A stretch of 64,000 nt of DNA from assembly GCA_013423325.1 (NCBI GenBank), contig BLJB01000227.1, positions 4,917 to 68,916 on the forward strand, written 5' to 3'. Shown in pieces: positions 11,191 through 21,687 of this stretch (its first letter is position 1; the number at the start of each line of letters is the position of its first letter). The stretch is from Usnea hakonensis (taxonomy: Eukaryota > Ascomycota > Lecanoromycetes > Lecanorales > Parmeliaceae). The notes beneath the pieces were generated by a model that worked only from the letters and a program-made list of their open reading frames with translations, searched no databases and had not been told where the DNA came from. A program made the position numbers and the translations under genes.

Positions 11191-12885
11191 CTATCCCTCA
11201 TCAGATATACGACCGGAGATACGAGCAACAGGGGAAGTTAGAGGGTTGAACCTACGTGAATCATCCCGTGAAGGAGCTCCAGGAGGATCTTTGGGATCGG
11301 AAAGCTTACGTTTCAAAGCGCGGATTAGAAAGGCAAACAGTAGACTGCGAAAGGTGGGCTCTGTTTTAGCCCCTTTTAAGGAGTTCCCTCGCTCTTGATA
11401 AAGTATACCAGCAGGCCAAACGCCCAATTCCGACTGCGGGCCTTTTTCTGTGGTCAACTCGCTCTTCGGGTCAAAGCTGTCGAAACTTAGGATAAACATT
11501 GTATCCCAGTCAAACAAGCAGACGTCCTTCACTCCTCGGAGATCCTGATAGGCCTTGGCTTGTTTCATAAGGTAAACTGAGTTTTTTTCGAAAAATGTCT
11601 GGGAGACCCCCTTCACCATCTTAGCTTTCTCCATAAAGGTATCTACCTTATCGTTCGCGGAGTTGAATCTGGCAGCATTAATCTCGGTTGGATTAATCAA
11701 ATGTTTTCTTTTGTACTCCATGATTGCTACTGGCCGTAGTTGACCGGCAATCTCCAGGCTCCATTCAACATCGGTTCTTATTGTGTATCTCTCCGTATCT
11801 GTCTTGTCTGCATCTTGAGCCTCCGCGACTTGAGCCTCCGCATCTTTACTGTCTGTGTCCGTACTCGTAACCTCTGTGGTACATTTCAAAACGTATCGCT
11901 GTCCATAGTTTTTATCAAGCCACGCTTGAGCTGCCGTTACGTCAGCGTAAGTGTAATATAAGGTGTTACGACAGATTCGCAAAGACACTGCTTGAGCGGT
12001 CTTCCCAAGTTGTCAATCTTAATTGCGGTAGATTTGACACATACATAGATCTATGAAAGACCAACGCATTGAACTGCAGAACCTCAAAGTTCCATTAAGA
12101 ACAAGTGTGCATTTATGTCGATAATAGACGATGGAAAAAGGAAGGCGCAGACAGTGAAGGAAGGCCTAGGCAGTCGGCGTGGAACAAGGCTGACGATAGG
12201 CATGTAACACCGGCACATAGTCTAACAAAGGACTCGCACCGAGGATGCATGTAGGTTTGATGAAATAGAGAAAGACAACTTACCGGCATTATTTACCACG
12301 TTAAGTAGATATACGGCAGATGCCCGAACAACATCAGCTTCGTTTGATAACATAAAAGAAGTCTCCGACTGGGGCGCCCAGCCAGGTGCAGTGATGTTCG
12401 CTATTTCATTGGTGAAGTAGGTTTTCAGATATGATTCGATGACCTCGTCCTTCCATGCCAGGGGTGGAATAGCCTTTTTTGTGGCCTCGCCTGTTGGCTT
12501 CTTCATAGTATGAAAAGCGTCCTTTAAATCAGAACCTTTGCCGGATTCGAAATCAGGAAGCTTTTCTTTCAACACATCAACTATGGGCTTCCGGCAGTCA
12601 CTACTCTGGGTCGGAGTGGTAGAACTTTGTGTCTTCTTCGAGTTTGCAGCAAACGCACTGGTACCAGCGTTCGAAATAGCGTTGAGTCCTGAGACATAGT
12701 TATGAAGAGTAACCTTCACTTTTGCTTTCACGGTAGGGGGCAAAGAGGAACTCACCGCCTATTATAGCCTTGGACCCAGTAGTCCCTAATATATCAAATG
12801 TTAGTTCCAAAGCTTGCTGCTTCGTCGTGAGCGTACCTGAAGCTTTTTCCGGTTCCTTGCCGTCCTCCGGCTTCTTGGGAGCCAT
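11191..12885 (-). CDS. Three-exon hypothetical protein with a possible PD-(D/E)XK nuclease core
   Basis: Exons on the minus strand: 12885-12756, 12688-12284 and 11987-11191. The introns are 67 bp (GTGAGT..CAG) and 296 bp (GTAAGT..GCAG). Phases agree (130+405+797 = 1332 nt, 443 residues), and the start is ATG with MAPKK. The N-terminus is lysine-rich. The C-terminal half has DVEWSLEIAG, then VAIMEYKRKHLI, then a helix with KQAKAYQDLRG and CLFDWDTMFILSF. The spacing of an acidic residue, an E-x-K on a hydrophobic strand (EYK), and a later Q/Y helix is that of PD-(D/E)XK nuclease-like folds. That is inference from pattern only. I do not recognise the family by name. An alternative is a non-enzymatic fungal-specific protein that shares the fold. 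Confidence 0.6.
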
Positions 12886-14010
12886 CTCTCTCCTTATCCA
12901 CTAGACCAATTCTGATAGTCTCAACAGTTATAGCTTTCTAGATACGGCACCTCAAAAAATTTGGAGCGAAGTCGAGGGTCTCATTTGAATCACAGAGCTG
13001 TAAGCTGGTGACCAGATCTTACCTAAGAACATGACGGGACTTTCGTTCTCTATGCTCCAAGAATAAACAACGCAGAGACTGACGCCTCCTCCGGAATGAC
13101 TAAAAGGAATCGAGTTCGTCTACTAGTGGGAGAAGATCGGACTGCGTTTTCACCGCTGCTTGCCCGGACATATTCGATAGAAATCAGAATACAATAATGT
13201 GTCAGACGAGGCAATGCAACCGGGAGATACAGCTCAGAGGCTAAGCTACCTTTGAGGGAGAGATAATCTATGAGGTTGCACGACTAACGCAAGGCGGTGG
13301 GTGCCGCGTTCAGGCTCTCCTCGGTCCGTTCAAATCGTTTGAGCTGGCTTCTTGGGGCGCCAATAAACGTGATGCGTTTGCCCACGCATGATGACCGCAT
13401 ACACTACTGAGCGTTACATAAGAGGATGTATGACCAAGGTGGAACTAATGGAAAAGTAAATACTAAGGAAGAAAATGAGGCTTTGCGCCGTAGGCGGAGG
13501 GGATGCTGAATAATCCGGATAATCCGGCTATTATATGACTGACCCTGTTTTTTGACCGATACTGACATGCATGCAACACGATCCTTTTGCAGCAACTGAC
13601 ATGAAAAAAACGTTTGATTTTCGCACGGATCGTAGATTGCGTCTATGGTATTACCAGATGAGGTGAGCTTGGTGCTTAGCTTGAGACTCTGAGCGGTTTG
13701 TCTCCATTTATCTTCGAAATACGCTTTGTTTCTGTGAAAGAGACATTTGTCACTGCAGGCTGAAAGAACTCCGAAGCTGTTGGATGCGTAAACACGGCTT
13801 CTAGGCACAGTCAGCGATCAAGACTAGTCATTGTTTGGCCTGCTTCAAGCGACCAACCAAGAGAGGCCCCGTAGCCGAAGCACATAACCTGGAACTATAA
13901 GGGACAAAAACCTTTGCCATCCCACAGTACTGATTTCAATTCCCACATATCTTTCCAGTGATCGACCTGTAACTCAAAGCCCCTTCATCTACCTTATTTT
14001 TCTATCCACA
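12886..14010. other. Intergenic region between divergent genes
   Basis: Holds the promoters of the minus-strand gene ending at 12885 and the plus-strand gene starting at 14011. A 134-codon open frame at 13404-13808 (minus) starts with GTG rather than ATG and looks like chance. I see nothing else in this stretch. Confidence 0.45.
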
Positions 14011-14699
14011 ATGTCCTCTCGGCAACAGCCCTCTGCAGCTGGCTCCAGGCCAAGGCAGCCCAATCCTCAAGGTCCTGCTTCCCAACATGGTAGAGGGGGT
14101 TCCCAGGAGACACATCAAGAATATGGAGCCGGGGATGACCAAGACATGCAGGAGCAATACCAGGGCGGAGAGGACGAAAATGGACAGTATGGCGAGGATC
14201 AAGGCCATGGAGACTGGCAGGAGGAAGAGCATGAGGATCCCCAAGATGAAAAGAAAGATGAAAAGAAAGATGATAAGAAAGACGAAGGGGGGAAAGGTGG
14301 TGCTGGTGCAGCATCTGAAGTTGGCAAACTCCAGCATAGCAAGTTTCCGCAGGACCCTCACCACTCTGAAACGATGGCCCTTTTCCACCAGATTGCTGGT
14401 AAGTGGAGTACACTTGGGAAACTTCTTCATTCCGAAATCTGGCGAGAAGTCTTAGTTGACCGAACCCTTTGTAGCACAAGGATACACCGAAGATCATGTA
14501 CATAGCTTCATCCACGTACTGATCCTGATCCTTGCAATGCTCGCTCATCACTCTGGTATGACAGCCGGGCACCACAAGACCCGTAAGTTGCATCCGGTCT
14601 GAGTTATGGGTATGATGTATTGACTATCTGCGTCTACCAGATGAAGCTGCCGCAGCTGCACATCAAGGTGGGAAGCCAAAGGAAGGTGATGCGAAATGA
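14011..14699 (+). CDS. Small acidic/lysine-rich hypothetical protein (two exons)
   Basis: Exon 1 is 14011-14398, starting ATG (ACAATGTCCTC). The donor GTAAGT follows HQIA-G, the acceptor is CTACCAG at 14640, and exon 2 is 14641-14699. Phases join cleanly (388+59 = 447 nt, 148 residues). The protein is Gln/Gly/Glu-rich, then has a repeated DEKKDEKKDDKKDEGG segment (about residues 79-95), and ends EAAAAAHQGGKPKEGDAK. The composition predicts an unfolded protein. The 242-bp intron is long for this genome, and a small internal exon may have been missed. I recognise no domain. Confidence 0.5.
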
Positions 14700-15290
14700 G
14701 GGTAGAAAGAAAGACATGTCTTGTGATTCGTTCTTGTTATAGATTTTACATTGGCAAGCAGATATTGAGCGTGTTTCGAGGTAACCTTAGTTGAAAAGTT
14801 CGATATATCAAAGTAGATTCGAAACACTTTATTGCAACTTTTATCCTGGTTGGGCACGCACGAATTACCATTTTAGTCCTTAAATCGGAGAATCAAGTTC
14901 TCAAAGGTTTTTATCCTCCTTATCGTCCAGCGGCGAGCTTCACCGGACGTTGTTGGTGGTCATCCACACCTAGATATCATAGTTGAAATTTAATAATAAC
15001 ATCCTGCATCACACGTAATCTACTTGCAGTGAGCTGAAAAGAGGAGGCAAATCAAGCATGAACACGTACACAAAGCTCAGCTCCGTGATTATTTGAGATA
15101 AATATACGCCCAGACGTCCTTCCAAGTTTCACAGTTACCCCCTGGCCAGTTTCCCGTCCTTTTGTTCGTGAGCAATAGCTGCAAGATTAGACTGATTGTG
15201 CTACCGTCAGTTACTGACCCAAGCTTTCTCCGACCTCTTTGAAAGATACTGACCCTACCTTCTAGCATCCCAAGCGCTTGTAATTCTACC
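14700..15290. other. Intergenic region
   Basis: Terminator region of the gene ending at 14699 and promoter of the gene at 15291. A run of C/T with CTGACCCAAG and CTGACCCTACC lies just before the next ATG. No gene is seen. Confidence 0.4.
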
Positions 15291-15780
15291 ATGGCAGTCG
15301 CCTTTGAGAAGCTCGCAGAGGAGGCGATCGAAGCTATCGCGAAAGACGTTCTCGGCGCAATCATTCAAGACATACAACAATTGATTACCAACAAAGCCGA
15401 CAATCCCATCCGTGAGGCATTCACTCAGAGCCACTTGGACACAGCAGCCGGCTTGGTGAACGAATCCGTGAACGTACTGATCATCTTCGGACACGACCCT
15501 CATGACGCCAATGATCTACTCGCAAAAGGCTGGAAGATGGCCAAGCTGAAGTGTCCTTGTCCACACGCCGGCAATACTTTACTATGTACGTTCTCTTATC
15601 CATCATCGATCCATAGGAAATGGCATGGAACAAAGATTAATTCATACTTTGCCAGATGAATGCTATGTTGGGAAGAAAGCGGCAGTCTTCCATCTCAAGG
15701 GCGACGGAGGTTACATCAACTGGGCAATGAACGGAAAGTACAACCGCCATGGTAATGATGTTAGCTTTGAGGATGCTTAA
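15291..15780 (+). CDS. Small hypothetical protein, two exons
   Basis: Exon 1 is 15291-15585 (ATG in CTACCATGGCAG, a good fungal start context). The donor is GTACGT and the acceptor TTTGCCAG at 15655; exon 2 is 15656-15780. The total is 420 nt, 139 residues. The N-terminal half is an amphipathic helix-rich region (AEEAIEAIAKDVLGAIIQDIQQLI). The C-terminal half has CPCP followed by a Gly-rich segment GDGGYINWAMNG. The alternating hydrophobic/small pattern suggests beta structure. No signal peptide or membrane segment is seen. I do not recognise the family. A further intron near the 3' end (CATGGTAATG) cannot be excluded. Confidence 0.55.
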
Positions 15781-15922
15781 ACCAATTTGGCGCTAGGCCT
15801 ATCTCCTAGTCTCTATTCACTACCTTTTGTACCCAAAAATTAGATCTTGTCAACGATAGCAAATGTCAATCAGAGATGGGAGTTTTTCACACCTCCGTGA
15901 ACATTCTTTGCATTCCTTTTTT

Positions 15923-16628
15923 TTAGTTACAGCGCAGTGTCACTTGCCCTACAGTCACCTCCAAACGAAAGTAGTGTATCACATACAAAATAGGCAGTGC
16001 AGACGCCGAGAGCAACAACGCAGTCAATGAAACCAGCAGCAACCCGCTTGCTGCAATCACGACGCTCAGACAGACTCTGACCAAGGCATGTAAGACTGGA
16101 AAAACCGAAACCCGAGACTTCGGAGCTCCGGAGTGGTGGTCAGTGAGGGTCCGTAAGAGCCTTGTCAGCGAAGCTACTGATATGTTGACAAAGTTGTACG
16201 CAAGTTTCACCGCCACGATCATTGCTTAGAAAGACTCAGCAAGTTTCCTGGATGAGGGGATTGTTTCTCTCACCTGTAGCAACTATTAGAAGATTTACGC
16301 GATGCCGACGTCCTGATTGCAATTCATTGACGGCAATCTTGTGCCCTTGCGGCTTTCTCCTATTTTTGAGAGGATCCGACTTCTGTTTCTCCGAAGCTAT
16401 GGCGGTCAGGGGCTTCCGATTCTGACCAAAAAGGGGCTTGGACACGGAGGAATCACTCGATGCCGAGGCAGAATGCGAGGTCTTCGAATCAGCATTAAAT
16501 GTGGTGTTGTCAAATTCTTCTGAGTGATGATTCTGTTTGAACGGAAAAAAAGCCAACACAATACGCCGCACGTGGGGGGCAAAGTACGAATAGAGGAGTA
16601 AGACTTCAGGATTAGATGTCTCAAACAT
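15923..16628 (-). CDS. Putative membrane protein, two exons
   Basis: Proposed exon 1 is 16628-16274 (ATG, MFETSNPEV). The intron is 49 bp (GTGAGA..CTAAG, with CTGAG as a branch-like site), and exon 2 is 16224-15923. Phases join (355+302 = 657 nt, 218 residues). Exon 1 encodes a Ser/basic-rich region. Exon 2 encodes a strongly hydrophobic segment of about 35 residues (VCLSVVIAASGLLLVSLTAL then a short polar gap and ALPILYVIHYF), enough for one or two membrane helices near the C-terminus. No homology is recognised. The two exons could instead be two unrelated open frames, so the model is tentative. Confidence 0.4.
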
Positions 16629-17189
16629 GCTGCGATATTGTTGTTTGCCAACGATCTGTACACTGCTGCAGAAGGGGGGGAAAGACGCTTGTCTTTTAGC
16701 GCTTTGAGCCTACGATGAGGGCTGGAATGGTCTTCAAGTACACATACAGTCAGAATGAGCATGAATAAGAAGCGTTGTGGTCAAGAGTGGCGGTCAATCT
16801 CAGCCAGCGAGAAACAAGTCCGACCGATATAATCAAGCTGCGTACGTGGATGCAGAGCCCGGACAAAGTTTATCCTCTTGTTCCGTCATCTTTAACCGAG
16901 GTCAGCCGCTGTCATCATAAAAAGGCGGTGGGGGATGTCGCTTCAGGATCGAGCTAAAATCTTACGAGGCTTATCTTACAGTATAATCACCAGACGCCTT
17001 GGCGGAAAAAAAAAGCAAAAAACATTGTCCTTGAACTTCTGACGCCTTCGTCGATGCTACAGTCTTTTCAGCAGTGAGAACATCCGACGGTGGTACATAG
17101 ACCTTCGCAGATTTTCACAAAGGCCCGCGAGATTTTGTCTCATCTTGCCCCAAGGTTTTGCTCCAAGAAGAAGCACCTCGTCTCTCACC
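16629..17189. other. Divergent promoter region
   Basis: Separates a minus-strand gene starting at 16628 from a plus-strand gene starting at 17190. It contains an A9 run near 17006 and C/T-rich patches near the second start. No convincing gene. Confidence 0.4.
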
Positions 17190-19512
17190 ATGGACCGCTA
17201 TTCCCAGGATAAGGATGGATGGGAAAACCAAGGGCAGTATCCAACTCAAGAGGAAATTGTTGACCCGTATCTCAACGACGAGACAGTCGGTGTCCCTCCA
17301 GAAGATCAATCAAGGCAGCATGAGGGCAATTTCTATCCGTCGCAAGAAGAGCAGGAGCCCAAGCAGCGCGGCCACCATTCGGATGACGCGATGAGCCAGA
17401 ATCCAGGCTCATTTAGCACCTTCAATCTTAAAGTCACGCAGTCAGAGGGACAAAGCTCTTTTGATCCCCGTGGCTTAGTTTCACAGATTCCTGAAATGGA
17501 CAAAGAGGGCGTGAATACCGGGGGAGAGGGGGCGGCCCTCCAGCCTCCTACAGTGCTCGAGTTTGCGGGCTTGGGTAGGAATGGCAGCGTTTACTATAAG
17601 GCAGGACCGCCGCGAAGAAGTGGTGCTCTCCGTAGACCCAGTTCTAGATATCGAGCACAGCAGGTTCTAGAAGAAGAAGAAGAAAACTCTTCTTACCCCA
17701 CTGACCAAGTTGAACCTGGAGATCTAGGGTATGGAGACCGCACTTCTCCTGGTCAAGGTGGATTTGATCAACAAAGGGTTTCTGAGGCGAGTCTCTATGA
17801 TGGAAATGGCCAGCCGAGAGAAAAACCTTCAAGTCTGGCCCATTCTCTTGCAGGCCAAGCAGCACGATCGGAATATCACCCATCCGTCCCTGATACATCG
17901 CAGCCCGGCGTTGCGCAAAATCCACAAGCTGCCCGGGTTGTGCCAGGCTCCAAACTAATGGGTCATCCAACTTCGAGTTCCATACGTCCTCAATCTCAGG
18001 AGGGTTTCCATCCTCAGGAATACACATCACCGGCTCCTAGCTCACACGTGTCACCACAACTGCAGAAAAGCCAAGCTACTGTGCCCCAAGTAGCTCTACA
18101 GCGGCCCCCTCAGCCAGGACTCCAACCACAAAGACAAACTCAGACAGCCTCGATGCCAGGAAATCGCTCAATGTCGTCTCAACGGACACCTCCCCAGATG
18201 CAACAACGCGCCCCCGTTGCACCAGACCCATCACGCTATGCGCAAGGTGTACACCCATATACACCTGTGGAAAGTCCATCTCATCAGCCAACAAACCTTC
18301 CCGGCTCACAAGCCCGTCAATCTGCGGTCCCAAGACCCGAAACATCTCAGTCTACCCCGTCCGGGCAGCAGGGTTCTCGACCACCTCAAATGGCAGGCCC
18401 GCAGCAAGCACAAGATCCTCAGCAAAGAGCTGCACAACAGCAACGACAGAACCGACCTCCAGCAATGGTGCCATCACAGAATGATCAACATCCCAGCCGT
18501 AAGCCTGTTCTACCAACGCGGCGTCCTCTCCAGTCTAGCCCGGCGCGAACTCAAGAAGCAGCCACTCAGCGCCCTCTCCGAGGCCAGGAAAGCTACGAGC
18601 CCCACGGTATGCAACAACAGCAACAGCAACAACGACAACCACCTTCTTCGCGTCAGCAGCAAGGCGCACCGTCGTCCGCCCCGTATGACGAATCTCCGCG
18701 TCCGGGGGGCTTTCAGCAGCCTCAACAACCTGTCCCTAGCAACATTAGCACAGCATCGATGGGAAGACAGCAAGGACGTATGCAGCAGGCCCGTTCGCCT
18801 CCACTACAAGAGATGGCAGCGTCGGGTCCGTACTACGACCCCAGTGCTACGGCTCGTCCACAAAGAGATCAGCAGAACAACAATCCCCCCGAAGCGTACG
18901 GTGCCGTGGAGCCCGTTATGGCACCACAGCAACAGCAGCCGCCGGTCGAATCTTCCAGGCGCCAGCAAAATTTCACACGCTCCCCTCCCCCGCCACCAGC
19001 CGCCATGAGCCCCTCGCAGCGGCCTTCAGCCCTGGCTCAAACTCCAGCTTCCATTCCAAATGAATCAGGCACCGACGCTCAAATACCCTCGTCCTCAAGT
19101 ACAACACAACCTCCCGCGCAAATGCGCGCTCCTCTGCGCACTCAGCCGCGAAAATCCCCCTCTCCAGCGCCCTTGACAGGCGAGTCCCTCCTCTCAACCT
19201 TCATGCAAGGCCGACCAGTCCCTCGGCTCGATGCCCAGGACCCCAAACACGGGAGTGCATTGATGGAAGGTCCGTGTTGTAATCTCTAACATTCCCCGAT
19301 ACCCCCTTCCCTGCCACGCGCTTATCCTATAGACTCTTAATCACAATGCTAATGCGATACGTGCAGCGACCGTGGCAGGGGGCCTAGCGCTCGGGCACGC
19401 ATGGATAATGCCGGATCAATTTCGGGAATCGGTACAGAGGGCTGGGGGCCTGGAGGAGCATGTGAAAGGTTATCTAGGTTACGGGAGACGAGTGATGGGA
19501 GCGAGGGTTTGA
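17190..19512 (+). CDS. Large intrinsically disordered Q/P/S-rich protein
   Basis: The start is the ATG in CTCTCACCATGGACC (MDRYSQDKDG). The open frame extends 15 codons further up but without an ATG. The main exon is 17190-19269. A likely second exon, 19367-19512, follows a 97-bp intron (GTCCGT..GTGCAG), joins in phase and adds a folded-looking end (LALGHAWIMPDQFRESVQRAGG..). The total would be 741 residues. Without the intron the frame ends at 19289. The sequence is dominated by Gln, Pro, Ser and Arg, with Q-runs at about residues 475-485 and 575-585, so most of it should be unfolded. One conserved-looking island is PTVLEFAGLGRNGSVYYKAG (about residues 120-139). No domain is recognised. A scaffold or regulatory role is possible but unsupported. 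Confidence 0.65.
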
Positions 19513-20913
19513 GGTACGCGGTTAAAGAGCGCGGGGAGGGGGAGATCTTCAAGTGGGCGGATGTGGTCGGGCGTGGTGTGGCGAGACATCTAAGGCTGAA
19601 GGTCCGAGAAGGTAACAGCGGTAAAGACTCGATATGACCCCATTAAGCGATAGTCTAGTTTCTTGCATGGTCTATGAGTGTAGATCCTTAATGTTTCGGT
19701 ACTCGTAGTTATCAACTTGCAGTACGAGGCTTCGGCGGCGATTCGTGTTCAGTTCATGATCGGTTTAGGCACGGGCCATTTCGCCTCTTGCTACTTCTTC
19801 GAACTCTTTCATGCGACCGGTAGACTTAGAGAGAGTCGTAGGCATTCTAATCGCTGAGCTTCAGCTAGCAGCTTCACACGCCGGTCTTCGAGGTATCTAG
19901 ACTATGTTTCAAGAACCTTTCTCGTGGCGCATCTGCGGGATCAAGTTCTAGACTAAGGACTTTGGAGGCCGAGGCAATGTATCTGACGATAAGATTGTCG
20001 GTGACCGATGTTGCATTTGTGAATTCTGAGACTGGTGAGTAGAGTGATAGATAAAATCTAGCCTCGTACAGAGAGCCCGCAGCTCAACCCCGACTGCTGC
20101 AATCTGCAAAGTGCCGGTACCGCCATCTTCTGTTGGAAATTGGAATAAGCAATTTCGCTTGTGTTGGATTCCCAGCCTTCTCTTGGCAGTGGTCAGGGGT
20201 TCTACCCGAAATACATGTTAAATAGGACAGGATCCAGGGGAGCTTCTGGGGATCAATCAGTGCCTCTTGAACATCCACATACCTAGATTTCAACATCTTC
20301 TCCAGATAGGAATCGGAGCACAGCTTACTTCTACTTCCACTGAAAGGCTAGAAAGCAAGACCCATCAGACTAGACCTAGAGAAATGCCTAGAGACGTCCG
20401 CTACAATCTGTTATAAGTATTAACATGAACCGCATGTCCAAAATTGTTGCTCGGATTGGGGCCAAGCAGAATCCTTGAACGCTCCCTCAATAAAGGCTAG
20501 ATTACAGGCTTGAGTCATACGCGTGTTATTATAGATCTGCCGTGCTTGGCGCTCGGATTGGGTTCCTACTTATCTATCACATATATTGTGATGCATAATG
20601 ATCGCTAGTTGTTGCATGAGATCAGCCAATCTATACTACAAACTTATATTAGCTGAAACGAAGCTCTTTAGTGGGGGTAATCGGCACGAGTCGCCGTAAC
20701 TCAAGTCAAATCCGTCGGTCGAAATTCAGTTCCGTTCCGGACATCAACGCGCAGATAGATACATCAGGCTTCTCGTAAGCACTGTGAGTACGTGCCTTGC
20801 AATTGCACATTCAGCCCAGCTTTACTTGTTTCGGGACCATGCACCAGGGATACGGGTACAATCTTTTGGGATGGCTCGACTACGAAGACAATTCAAACGC
20901 CCTAGTCTCCAAT
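19513..20913. other. Intergenic region
   Basis: About 1.4 kb of ordinary composition with no open frame that looks coding. The stretch 19650-20600 has scattered TAG and TAA and mild CpA loss, which could be decayed sequence. Nothing specific was recognised. Confidence 0.4.
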
Positions 20914-21377
20914 GTTCGCCACAGTAGGACTGGGGGTTAGTGATTTCGGATATCGCATATCGCATGACTGGTTTCGCTGTTGTTTCGGTGCATGGATTCG
21001 GTGGAACGGTTATGGCCTCATGGCCATGGCAAAGAGATTCAGGAGACTGTGTCCTTCCAGGAGTGTATAAATAGGGTGGTTTACACTGACAATTGCTCTT
21101 CAGTCGATTCGTCTCTTTCAGAGTCTCCTTTATTGCAATTGCAGTCTTTTTTCCCCCACCCACCCCTGCCTGTATACACATATCTATCTACTCCAGGTCT
21201 ATATCGAATAGATATAGGAGTCTTCTTAGTGCTGTGGAGGCCTGAATATACCTTTAGGGGTTACTAATCGGCCTACCCATGGCAATGAGACAGGCCATTT
21301 ACTGCTACAGCTACCTCCTCTATGCATTTGATCATTTGCATGCAATTCGCATGGTTCGGATGTGGCGAACGAAGCAC
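20914..21377 (+). repeat. Dispersed repeat, copy 1 (upstream of the NLR gene)
   Basis: About 455-460 bp that match 58707-59162 along the whole length, in the same orientation. Long shared words include GTAGGACTGGGGGTTAGTGA, AGAGATTCAGGAGACTGTGT, TCCAGGTCTATATCGAATAG and GGTTCGGATGTGGCGAACGA. The ends carry an inverted repeat: GTTCGCCACA at 20914-20923 and TGTGGCGAAC at 21361-21370. This copy contains TATAAATA near 21066. It ends 310 bp before the ATG of the NACHT-ankyrin gene. It may be a MITE-like element or a duplicated promoter module. Confidence 0.8.
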
Positions 21378-21687
21378 TAACGGGGGGAATTGCTTGAAAA
21401 GAAGATGCAGTATCATAACCACATGAACGAGACTGTGATAAGACCTCACCGCGGTGGGGCACTTCTGTATTATTCTTGCATTTTGGGTCATTACGACAAC
21501 GTCAGAGTGCCCGGAGCACAGCTAGCCTATTACAGCTAGCCTATCACAGCCTGACATGGCGACAAGGCTGTCATGCGGGGTGCGAAAGCTACGAGGCTGA
21601 CGGCCCCTCTTTAATCCGTCATCTTTGCCAGCTGTTCTTCAGAAAAAAGAGCCATCTCAGACGATACCGAAACCAAGCTCGACTTCA
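21378..21687. promoter_or_regulatory. Proximal 5' region of the NLR gene
   Basis: Between the dispersed repeat and the ATG at 21688. Contains a short direct duplication (CAGCTAGCCTAT twice at about 21520-21550). No gene. Confidence 0.35.

Noticed and set aside
13404..13808. 134-codon minus-strand frame
   Set aside because: Begins with GTG, has no coding-like pattern or splice partners, and lies in a divergent promoter region.
20914..21370. Clean MITE with 10-bp terminal inverted repeats
   Set aside because: An inverted repeat is there, but homology between the two copies continues past it on the right and no target duplication is seen. I keep it only as a dispersed repeat.
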